Below, piece by piece: positions 7,248-12,735 of a stretch of DNA of 13,085 nt. Every line of letters starts with the position of its first letter. The first letter of the stretch is position 1. The stretch is from positions 1 through 13,085 of the forward strand of contig JAGGWC010000050.1 in the NCBI GenBank assembly GCA_021157645.1. The letters run 5' to 3'. The DNA comes from Candidatus Cloacimonadota bacterium. Lineage in GTDB: Bacteria > Cloacimonadota > Cloacimonadia > Cloacimonadales > TCS61. A program made the translations under genes and the position numbers. The notes beneath the pieces were generated by a model, which was given only the letters and a program-made list of their open reading frames with translations, was not told where the DNA came from and ran no database searches.

Positions 7248-7773
7248 AGATATAAAGGCTTTAGGCGAAGCTGGAAAACTTGTAAAAGTAAAAGCTGGTT
7301 ATGCCAGAAATTACTTATTGCCAAACGGATTTGCAATACCAGCAAATCAAAAAAATCTCTTAAGGATTGAAGAGATAAAGAAACAAGCTGCTGATGAAAA
7401 AATTGCTTTATACGGCAAGTATAAAGAAATCATCAATAAAATTAAAGATGTTGAACTTACATTTATAAGAAGAGCTGATGAAAGTAATCACTTGTTCGGT
7501 TCTGTTTCAGAGAATGATATTGTAACTTCGCTTGCTGAAAAAGAAATTGATATTCATAAAGCAAATGTTATCTTAGAAAAACACCTTAAAGAAATTGGTA
7601 CTTTTGATGTTGAAATTAACTTTGCTGCTGAATTAATAACTTCTGTTAAAGTAAAAATTGAAGGTGAAAATGTTGATAGTAAAGAGATAACTGATAACAT
7701 TGAAGTTAAAATCAGTGAAGACATAGAAACTGAAAAAGAAGTAAAAAAAGAAGAAAATACTGAAAATGAATAA
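7228..7773 (+). CDS. rplI: Large ribosomal subunit protein bL9 with charged C-terminal tail
   Basis: L9 binds 23S rRNA near the L1 stalk and helps maintain reading frame. The N-terminal domain (MKIILTKDIKALGEAGKLVKVKAGYARNYLLP) is canonical, with the G-AGKLVKVK-GYARNYL-P pattern. A long connecting helix (about 45-75) leads to a C-terminal domain with LFGSVSENDIVTSL and LEKHLKEIGTFDVEI. The protein is 181 residues, about 30 longer than usual, because of a Glu/Lys-rich tail (from about residue 150). The start is fixed by GGAGG at 7217-7221, which lies inside the upstream gene, so the 20-nt overlap is real and implies coupling. Confidence 0.96.
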   Translation: MKIILTKDIKALGEAGKLVKVKAGYARNYLLPNGFAIPANQKNLLRIEEIKKQAADEKIALYGKYKEIINKIKDVELTFIRRADESNHLFGSVSENDIVTSLAEKEIDIHKANVILEKHLKEIGTFDVEINFAAELITSVKVKIEGENVDSKEITDNIEVKISEDIETEKEVKKEENTENE

Positions 7774-7787
7774 AAAATTTATAGAAT

Positions 7788-7794
7788 AGGGAGG
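7788..7794 (+). promoter_or_regulatory. Ribosome binding site for a TTG start
   Basis: AGGGAGG is followed after 5 nt by TTG at 7800. The strong site and correct spacing support translation of the unrecognised membrane protein from this rare start codon. Confidence 0.75.
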
Positions 7795-7799
7795 AAAAC

Positions 7800-8348
7800 T
7801 TGAAAAAGATAATTAGTATTATTGAATGGGTAGTTCTATTGCTTGTATTTGCATCTTTAGGACTTTCTTCAGATGATCCAACGTTTGGATTTTTCTTTTA
7901 CTTAGCATTCTTTACTGCAACTTTTGCGCTTGTTTATCTTTATATAAAAAAGCATCAAAGAAGAACCGAGATCGATCCAAAAAAAATAACTCTCGTTCAT
8001 AAAATATCCGGTATTATTTTGTTATTAGTCGGACTTTTCAGCCCAATTATTGCATTGAGAAAAATTAATCTTCCTATTCTGGCAAATGTGTTGATTTTTC
8101 TGGCAACAGCAGTGTTAATTGGATTAGGTGTATTGGCAATTACTTTGATAAATGACATCAAGCACAAAAAGATATTGGGATATATTCTTTTGATCCTCAT
8201 TGCATCTATACCGGCAATATTTGCAACAACATTCCTACCAACGTATTTCCCAAATGCATATAATGCTCTTGGGATTTCATACTGGGCAATTGTGTCAGTT
8301 TCTATTTTTACTTGGTGGGGATTCTCTCTTTATTTTAAGAAGGATTAA
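7800..8348 (+). CDS. Unrecognised six-helix membrane protein
   Basis: I do not recognise this protein. It has 182 residues and about six hydrophobic segments, near residues 4-22, 28-49, 66-86, 91-116, 124-146 and 157-178, joined by short loops; the second loop carries a basic stretch (KKHQRRTEIDPKK). There is no cleavable signal peptide or obvious catalytic motif. The start is TTG 7800, supported by AGGGAGG 5 nt upstream; no better ATG lies nearby. It lies between rplI and the dciA-like gene on the same strand and with the same AT-rich composition, so it looks like a resident gene rather than a recent arrival. The strong ribosome binding site argues that it is expressed. It could be a small lineage-specific transporter-like or envelope protein, but nothing in the sequence decides this. 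Confidence 0.75.
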   Translation: MKKIISIIEWVVLLLVFASLGLSSDDPTFGFFFYLAFFTATFALVYLYIKKHQRRTEIDPKKITLVHKISGIILLLVGLFSPIIALRKINLPILANVLIFLATAVLIGLGVLAITLINDIKHKKILGYILLILIASIPAIFATTFLPTYFPNAYNALGISYWAIVSVSIFTWWGFSLYFKKD

Positions 8349-8379
8349 ATTCCTTTGTTATAGCAGTTGATAATTTCCG

Positions 8380-8688
8380 ATGAGATTTTTTAAAACCGGT
8401 AATGCAGTTAAAGACTTGGTCTTTAGTATTGCCGGTGAAGAAAACCATGATCTTGTAGCTGTTGCATTTGGTTGGAAAACGATAGTTGGTAATTTATTGG
8501 CAGAGCGTGCTTCTATAATTAAATTAGAAAATGGTGTGCTTTTCATTGCTGTTACTAACAATGTATGGATGCAGGAACTTGTTCTTAGAAGATCTCAGCT
8601 TATCAGCGATATCAATAGGATATTAGACGTGAAATTATCTAATATTGTTTTCTTCATAAAACAGAACAAAAAAGATAAACGCAGGTAA
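8380..8688 (+). CDS. DUF721 family protein, DciA-like
   Basis: The 102-residue product fits the DUF721 pattern: a short N-terminal helix, then FGWKTIVGNLLAERASIIKLENGVLFIAVTNNVWMQELVLRRSQLISDINRIL, which matches the family's W--IVG---A------L--G-L-I-V----W-QEL---K--L---IN core, and a basic C-terminus. DciA, a member of this family, is the ancestral loader of the replicative helicase DnaB in many bacteria. It begins at ATG 8380 with no Shine-Dalgarno sequence; an in-frame stop at 8371 rules out a longer form. rpe begins 3 nt after its stop. Its proximity to rplI is notable because dnaB often follows rplI in other genomes. Family membership is fairly secure; the helicase-loading role is inferred. 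Confidence 0.8.
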   Translation: MRFFKTGNAVKDLVFSIAGEENHDLVAVAFGWKTIVGNLLAERASIIKLENGVLFIAVTNNVWMQELVLRRSQLISDINRILDVKLSNIVFFIKQNKKDKRR

Positions 8689-8691
8689 ACA

Positions 8692-9339
8692 ATGATAAAA
8701 ATAGCTCCATCCCTTCTTTCAGCAAATTTTGTTCGCTTAGAAGAAGAGATAAATAATATTCAAAAAGCAGGTGCAGATATTATTCATCTAGATGTTATGG
8801 ATGGTCATTTTGTTCCTAACCTTACATTCGGCTTACCGATTATCAAGCAAATCAAAGATATTGCTAAAATCCCAATCGATGTGCATTTGATGGTCAGTAA
8901 TCCAGATGTATATCTTGAAACATTAGGAAAATGGAATATCGATTATGTCTCTTTTCATCAGGAAGTTGAAAATCACATTCACCGACAATTGAAAGTTCTC
9001 CAAAAATATGGTGTAAAAGCCGGTGTTGCCTTGAATCCTGCAACTCCTGTTGAGACAATATTTCCTGTAATTACAGATCTTGATTTTGTACTTATTATGA
9101 GTGTTAATCCTGGTTTTGGAGGACAAAGTTTTATCCCGCTTGTGTATGACAAAATTGAAAAACTCCGTAAATTAGCTGATCAAGTAAACCCTGAACTGGA
9201 AATTGAAATTGATGGTGGCGTTAACAACATTAATGCTCCAAAACTTATCAACAAAGGTGCAAATATTTTGGTTGCAGGATCATATATTTTTGGTTCTGCT
9301 AATTATAAGAAACAGATACAAAGCTTAAGAAATAAATAA
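8692..9339 (+). CDS. rpe: Ribulose-phosphate 3-epimerase
   Basis: Rpe interconverts ribulose 5-phosphate and xylulose 5-phosphate in the pentose phosphate pathway through a metal-dependent TIM barrel. The 215-residue protein contains IAPSLLSANF at the start, HLDVMDGHFVPN with His32 and Asp34, VHLMV with His65, the phosphate-binding MSVNPGFGGQ and EIDGGVN with Asp174. All four expected metal and catalytic ligands are therefore present. The start at 8692 is 3 nt after the dciA-like gene, with a weak AGG 6 nt upstream. ffh starts 2 nt after the stop, so these genes are probably in one transcript. Confidence 0.97.
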   Translation: MIKIAPSLLSANFVRLEEEINNIQKAGADIIHLDVMDGHFVPNLTFGLPIIKQIKDIAKIPIDVHLMVSNPDVYLETLGKWNIDYVSFHQEVENHIHRQLKVLQKYGVKAGVALNPATPVETIFPVITDLDFVLIMSVNPGFGGQSFIPLVYDKIEKLRKLADQVNPELEIEIDGGVNNINAPKLINKGANILVAGSYIFGSANYKKQIQSLRNK

Positions 9340-9341
9340 TT

Positions 9342-10667
9342 ATGTTTAATAGTTTAACTGAACGTTTTGATTCCATTTTCCGTAAACTTAAGGGTCATGG
9401 AAAACTAAACGAACAAAACATAAAAGAATCAATGCGTGAAGTTCGCCGTGCTTTATTAGAAGCTGACGTTAACTTTAAAATAGTTAAAACTTTCATCAAT
9501 GAAGTTAGTGCAAAAGCAGTTGGAACTGAAGTGATGAAGAGCCTTACTCCCGGTCATCAAGTTGTTAAGATCGTGCATAATCAACTTATAGATTTAATGG
9601 GAAGTAAGAATTTTAAAATCAAATTACATGATAACAAAATTAATAAGATCATGATGGTTGGTTTGCAGGGATCAGGTAAAACTACTTCCTGTGCTAAGCT
9701 TGCCAGTAATTTTCGCAAACAACAATCCATAAACCCCAAACTCGTTGCTTGTGATGTTTACCGCCCAGCTGCAATTCAGCAATTAAGGGTTTTAGGAAAA
9801 CAACTATCAATCCCCGTTTATGCAGATGAAAAGCAAAAGAATGTAATTAAAATAGCAAAAAAAGCTATTAAAGAATCTGAAAATTCTGATTCAAATCTTT
9901 TGATCTTTGATACCGCTGGAAGATTGCATATTGATGAAAGAATGATGAAGGAGCTGAAAGATCTTAAGAAACTCTTGAAGCCAGATTACATTTTCTTCGT
10001 TGCTGATGCAATGACAGGTCAGGATGCTGTTAATATTGCAAAAGAATTTAATGATCAGATTGAGTTTGATGGTGTGATCCTAACAAAAATGGATAGTGAT
10101 GCGCGCGGTGGTGCAGCTCTTTCTATAAAAGCAGTTACAGATAAACCGGTTGTATTTGTTGGAACTGGAGAGAAAATATCTGATCTGGAAGAATTCCATC
10201 CCGATAGAATGGCAAACAGAATTCTAGGTATGGGCGACATGCTAAGTTTCATCGAAAAAGCAGAAGCTAATATCGATATGGAAGAAGCCCAAAAACTCGC
10301 TAAAAAACTTCAGAAAAATCAATTTACTTTTACTGATTTCCTTTCCCAACTTCAACAAATTCAAAAGATGGGACCTATGGATCAACTTTTAGGAATGATT
10401 CCTGGTATGAATGGAAAGGCGATGAAAGGAATGAAAGTTGATGAAAAAGAAATCAAACATATTGAAGCTATCATATTCTCAATGACACCGATGGAAAGAG
10501 AGAAACCTTTGTCCATTAATGGAAGCCGTAGACACCGTATTGCTAAAGGAAGCGGAACTTCCATCCAACACGTTAACAGACTTCTCAAACAATTTGAGCA
10601 GATGAAGAAAATGATGAAGCAATTTAGTAATCCAAAGTTTATGAACAAAGGTATGTTACCATTCTAA
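9342..10667 (+). CDS. ffh: Signal recognition particle protein Ffh (SRP54)
   Basis: Ffh binds 4.5S RNA and signal sequences and, with FtsY, targets membrane proteins to the Sec translocon. The 441-residue protein shows the N-domain (ALLEADVNFKIVKTFI), the G-domain with P-loop GLQGSGKTT (residues 107-115), the DVYRPAAIQQL insertion-box region, DTAGR (190-194), TKMD (248-251) and GTGEKISDLEEFHPDRMANRILGMGD, then the Met-rich M-domain with the finger loop around MGPMDQLLGMIPGM and the RNA-binding NGSRRHRIAKGSGTS segment. The start lies 2 nt after rpe without a clear Shine-Dalgarno sequence. In many genomes ffh immediately precedes rpsP, as here. The 4.5S RNA gene is not in this window. Confidence 0.98.
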   Translation: MFNSLTERFDSIFRKLKGHGKLNEQNIKESMREVRRALLEADVNFKIVKTFINEVSAKAVGTEVMKSLTPGHQVVKIVHNQLIDLMGSKNFKIKLHDNKINKIMMVGLQGSGKTTSCAKLASNFRKQQSINPKLVACDVYRPAAIQQLRVLGKQLSIPVYADEKQKNVIKIAKKAIKESENSDSNLLIFDTAGRLHIDERMMKELKDLKKLLKPDYIFFVADAMTGQDAVNIAKEFNDQIEFDGVILTKMDSDARGGAALSIKAVTDKPVVFVGTGEKISDLEEFHPDRMANRILGMGDMLSFIEKAEANIDMEEAQKLAKKLQKNQFTFTDFLSQLQQIQKMGPMDQLLGMIPGMNGKAMKGMKVDEKEIKHIEAIIFSMTPMEREKPLSINGSRRHRIAKGSGTSIQHVNRLLKQFEQMKKMMKQFSNPKFMNKGMLPF

Positions 10668-10688
10668 ATTTTGGGAAAATGGTTTAAT

Positions 10689-10802
10689 AAGGATTAAGTG
10701 GCAAAACTGTTTTATAACTTTTTGCATTTCAATAAGTTAAAACAGTTATTCTGATAGTTAGAAAATGCTTGACGATAAATGGCTAAAAAAAAGTTAATCC
10801 TT
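10689..10802 (+). promoter_or_regulatory. Candidate structured leader RNA of the rpsP operon
   Basis: AAGGATTAA (10689-10697) is the exact reverse complement of TTAATCCTT (10794-10802), so it could close a domain that encloses the long hairpin at 10705-10747. The 3' arm also contains TCCTT (10798-10802), complementary to the AAGGA of the rpsP Shine-Dalgarno sequence (10834-10838). Two exclusive pairings are therefore possible, one leaving the ribosome binding site free and one masking it. No known riboswitch class is recognisable. In such AT-rich DNA a 9-bp outer pairing could be chance, so this is a hypothesis. Confidence 0.35.
10705..10747 (+). repeat. Long imperfect inverted repeat (14 paired bases, 2-nt bulge)
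   Basis: AACTGTTTTATAACTT (10705-10720) pairs with AAGTTAAAACAGTT (10734-10747), leaving a two-base bulge in the left arm and a 13-nt loop. Neither strand has a T-run after the stem, so a rho-independent terminator is unlikely. It may be a structural element of the rpsP leader, a 3' end-stabilising hairpin for the ffh transcript, or a protein-binding dyad. Confidence 0.7.
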
Positions 10803-10844
10803 TTTGATAATTAAAAAAAGTCTAATAAGAAATAAGGAGTCGAC

Positions 10845-11336
10845 ATGGTTAAGCTAAGGCTTAAAAGAATGGGTAAAATTGATACACCTTTTTACAGAAT
10901 TGTTGTATTAGATTCACGTAAAAAAAGAGATGGTGCTTATATTGAATCTCTAGGATACTACGATCCAAAAACTGATCCACTTACATTAAAAGTAGATACA
11001 GATAAAGCTATCGAGTGGTTACAAAAAGGAGCACAACCTTCTGATACTGTAAGATCTTTACTTCGTAAAGCCGGAGTTTTAGAGAAATGGCATAATTTGA
11101 AGATGGGAGTAACGGAAGAGAAAGAAAAAGAAACAGAAGTTGATAAAACTGCAAAAAAGAAAACAGAGGAAAAAGATACTGACTTTGTAGTAAAAGCTGA
11201 GAAGATTGAAGAACAACCTGTAGTAGAGGCAGAAGAAAAAGAGACTAAACCAGTAGCTGAAAAAATTGAAGAGACACCTGTAGTTGAAACTGAGAAGAAA
11301 GAAACATCTGAAGAAAAGGATATTGAAGAGAAATAA
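10845..11336 (+). CDS. rpsP: Small ribosomal subunit protein bS16 with long charged C-terminal extension
   Basis: S16 is an early-binding 30S assembly protein. Residues 1 to about 85 carry the full family domain: VKLRLKRMGKIDTPFYRIVVLDSRKKRDGAYIESLGYYDP, then LKVDTDKAIEWLQKGAQPSDTVRSLLRKAGVL. About 75-80 further residues follow, almost entirely Lys, Glu, Thr, Val and Pro, nearly doubling the usual 80-90 residue size. This tail contains a 20-residue period repeat. The start is supported by AAGGAG 5 nt upstream. The gene leads an rpsP-khpA-rimM-trmD operon, and the KH-domain gene starts 2 nt after its stop. Confidence 0.96.
   Translation: MVKLRLKRMGKIDTPFYRIVVLDSRKKRDGAYIESLGYYDPKTDPLTLKVDTDKAIEWLQKGAQPSDTVRSLLRKAGVLEKWHNLKMGVTEEKEKETEVDKTAKKKTEEKDTDFVVKAEKIEEQPVVEAEEKETKPVAEKIEETPVVETEKKETSEEKDIEEK
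11202..11306 (+). repeat. Tandem 60-nt (20-residue) repeat in the S16 tail
   Basis: KIEEQPVVEAEEKET (11202-11246) recurs 60 nt later as KIEETPVVETEKKET (11262-11306), with 12 of 15 residues identical. Nucleotides differ mostly by single substitutions, suggesting an older in-frame duplication. The linker between the copies ends in KPVAE, and the SpoVG tail contains the similar EEPVAE. Confidence 0.75.
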
Positions 11337-11338
11337 AG

Positions 11339-11569
11339 ATGAAAGAACTTATTGAATTCATCGTCAAAGCTTTAGTAGATGATCCAAGTGCTATCGAGGT
11401 TGAAGTTGTGGAAGCTGAAAAATCTACTACTTACAAACTTCGCTCTGCTAAAAGTGACATCGGAAAAGTTATTGGCAAACGTGGACGTACAGCAAGTGCA
11501 ATTCGCACAATAATGACAGCTGTATCCGCAAGACAAGGGAAGAAAGCTGTTTTAGAAATTTTAGAATAG
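11339..11569 (+). CDS. khpA: KhpA-type KH-domain RNA-binding protein
   Basis: This 76-residue protein is a single KH domain: an N-terminal helix (KELIEFIVKALVDDPSAI), a beta strand (EVEVVEAEKSTTYKLR), and the RNA-binding GKRGRTASAIR loop with the GxxG motif (G-K-R-G), followed by a helix and a final strand (KKAVLEIL). KhpA proteins, formerly YlqC, bind RNA and in Firmicutes act with KhpB/Jag in cell-envelope and small-RNA functions. The position between rpsP and rimM is conserved across many phyla. It starts 2 nt after the rpsP stop, and its own stop abuts the rimM ATG. No khpB is present in this window. Confidence 0.93.
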   Translation: MKELIEFIVKALVDDPSAIEVEVVEAEKSTTYKLRSAKSDIGKVIGKRGRTASAIRTIMTAVSARQGKKAVLEILE

Positions 11570-12064
11570 ATGCTAATTTCTGACCTGGTTGCAATAGGTA
11601 AACTGGGAAAACTTATTGATGAGAATGGGTTCATCCCATTCAAAGCCGGTAAGAATTTCCAACCTGAATTTTTGGAAAATATTTTTTTGGTCTTTAGAAA
11701 TAATAGTGTGAGATATGTGACGGTAGAAGAAGTAATAAAAAACTACCGGATAAAAATTGATGACAGTGAAACTGCCCAATCTGCAGCAGATGAAGGTAAT
11801 GTAAAAGTAATGCTTCCAAAGATCGAAATTGAGTATCTTAATAAGGAACTCGATATTGATGATCATGTTGGCAAAAGAATTATCTTCAAATCTGAAATGA
11901 TCGGTAAAGTTGTTGAGATATTGAACAATTCAGCTTATGATCTTTTGGTCTGTGAGTTGAGCAATAAGAAAGAATTGATGATTCCATTATTGGATAAATT
12001 TATTCTTGAAATCAATGATGAAAGTATAACAGTTCAAAGTATCGAAGGGTTGTTGAAAATATGA
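11570..12064 (+). CDS. rimM: Ribosome maturation factor RimM, divergent
   Basis: RimM helps assemble the 30S head, acting around S19 and 16S helices. The 164-residue length and the position between khpA and trmD fit. The C-terminal PRC-barrel half is recognisable: VGKRIIF, IGKVVEILNNSAYDLLVCELSNKKELMIPLLDKFILEINDESITV, ending in EGLL, matching the family's L-P-----F-----D------LPEGLL pattern. The N-terminal half is divergent: it begins LVAIGKLGKL but then shows DENGFIPFKA where most RimM proteins have the HGLRGEV signature. The gene begins directly after the khpA stop with no spacer and overlaps trmD by 4 nt (ATGA). I am confident of the call from context and C-terminus together, less so from the N-terminus alone. 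Confidence 0.87.
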   Translation: MLISDLVAIGKLGKLIDENGFIPFKAGKNFQPEFLENIFLVFRNNSVRYVTVEEVIKNYRIKIDDSETAQSAADEGNVKVMLPKIEIEYLNKELDIDDHVGKRIIFKSEMIGKVVEILNNSAYDLLVCELSNKKELMIPLLDKFILEINDESITVQSIEGLLKI

Positions 12065-12735
12065 AGATCGATGTATTAACTCTCTTCCCGCAAATGTTCG
12101 AAAATTTCCTAAAGGAAAGTATGGTCGGAATAGCAATAAAACAAAATGCACTATCTGTTGAATTAACAGATATACGCGATTTTGCTTTTAATAAACACCA
12201 CAAAGTGGATGATTATCCATATGGTGGTGGCTCGGGAATGGTGATGAAACCGGAACCGCTTTATGAAGCTATCACAAAGATCAAAGGTGATCGGGATATT
12301 CCTGTGATCTACTTCACTCCACAAGGAAAATTGCTTAATCAATCAACTGTAAATAAATTCAGTCAAATTAATGAGATAATCATAGTTTGCGGACATTATA
12401 AAGAGATCGATCAACGTATTCGTGATACTCTAATTACTGATGAACTTTCAATTGGAGATTATGTACTTTCCGGTGGTGAAATTCCAGCAATGGTAATGAT
12501 CGATGCAGTGGCACGTTTACAGGACGGTGTACTGGGGAGTATAGATTCAGCACTTTCAGATTCACATCAGGATGGTATTTTGGGATGTCCTCATTATACG
12601 CGTCCACCAGAATTTATGGGACGCAAAGTTCCAGACATCCTTTTATCCGGGAATCACAAAAATATTGAAAAATGGCGTGAAAAAAAGTCATTGGAAATAA
12701 CAAAGAAGAATCGTCCGGATTTATTGGAAGATTGA
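12061..12735 (+). CDS. trmD: tRNA (guanine-N1-)-methyltransferase TrmD
   Basis: TrmD transfers methyl from S-adenosylmethionine to N1 of G37 in tRNAs, preventing +1 frameshifting. The 224-residue protein has the SPOUT knot features: IDVLTLFPQMF at the start, DYPYGGGSGMVMKPEP (Gly cluster 55-59), ELSIGDYVLSGGE (ending residue 140), then DSHQDGILGCPHYTRPPEF (from Asp167) and a short helical C-terminus (SGNHKNIEKWR, LEITKKNRPDLL). It is slightly shorter than the usual 235-250 residues. The segment normally written CGRYEGIDER reads CGHYKEIDQR (residues 110-119). The start overlaps the rimM stop as ATGA, and its own stop shares a base with the next gene. Confidence 0.96.
   Translation: MKIDVLTLFPQMFENFLKESMVGIAIKQNALSVELTDIRDFAFNKHHKVDDYPYGGGSGMVMKPEPLYEAITKIKGDRDIPVIYFTPQGKLLNQSTVNKFSQINEIIIVCGHYKEIDQRIRDTLITDELSIGDYVLSGGEIPAMVMIDAVARLQDGVLGSIDSALSDSHQDGILGCPHYTRPPEFMGRKVPDILLSGNHKNIEKWREKKSLEITKKNRPDLLED

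Larger units (their letters stand above)
10668..10844 (+). other. Intergenic region between ffh and rpsP
   Basis: This 177-nt stretch is the longest non-coding region in the window. It holds an outer inverted repeat, an inner long hairpin and a good rpsP ribosome binding site (AAGGAG, 10834-10839, 5 nt before the ATG). A TTGACG at 10769-10774 resembles a -35 box, but the best partner at 18-nt spacing, GTTAAT (10793-10798), is a poor -10; GATAAT at 10806-10811 is a better -10 but lacks a spaced -35. I see no classical GC-rich terminator with a T-run and no tRNA, 4.5S or 6S RNA. Confidence 0.6.

Noticed and set aside
10658..10690. Hairpin ACCATT/AATGGT followed by TTTAAT as an ffh terminator
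   Set aside because: The stem is only 6 bp with a 14-nt loop, overlaps the end of ffh, and lacks a proper T-run.
10788..10805. AAAAAG/CTTTTT stem as a terminator just before rpsP
   Set aside because: It is almost all A-T with one G-C pair and lies upstream of the expressed operon; it is expected by chance in this A- and T-rich stretch.
10668..10844. 4.5S, 6S or tRNA gene in the ffh-rpsP gap
   Set aside because: I could not find the conserved SRP tetraloop domain, a 6S-like long duplex with central bubble, or tRNA arms.
2529..12203. Open frames on the - strand, for example at 2529-2810, 3378-3635, 10382-10648 and 11573-11866
   Set aside because: They lie opposite strongly supported genes, have no recognisable domain, and read as the complement of conserved codons.
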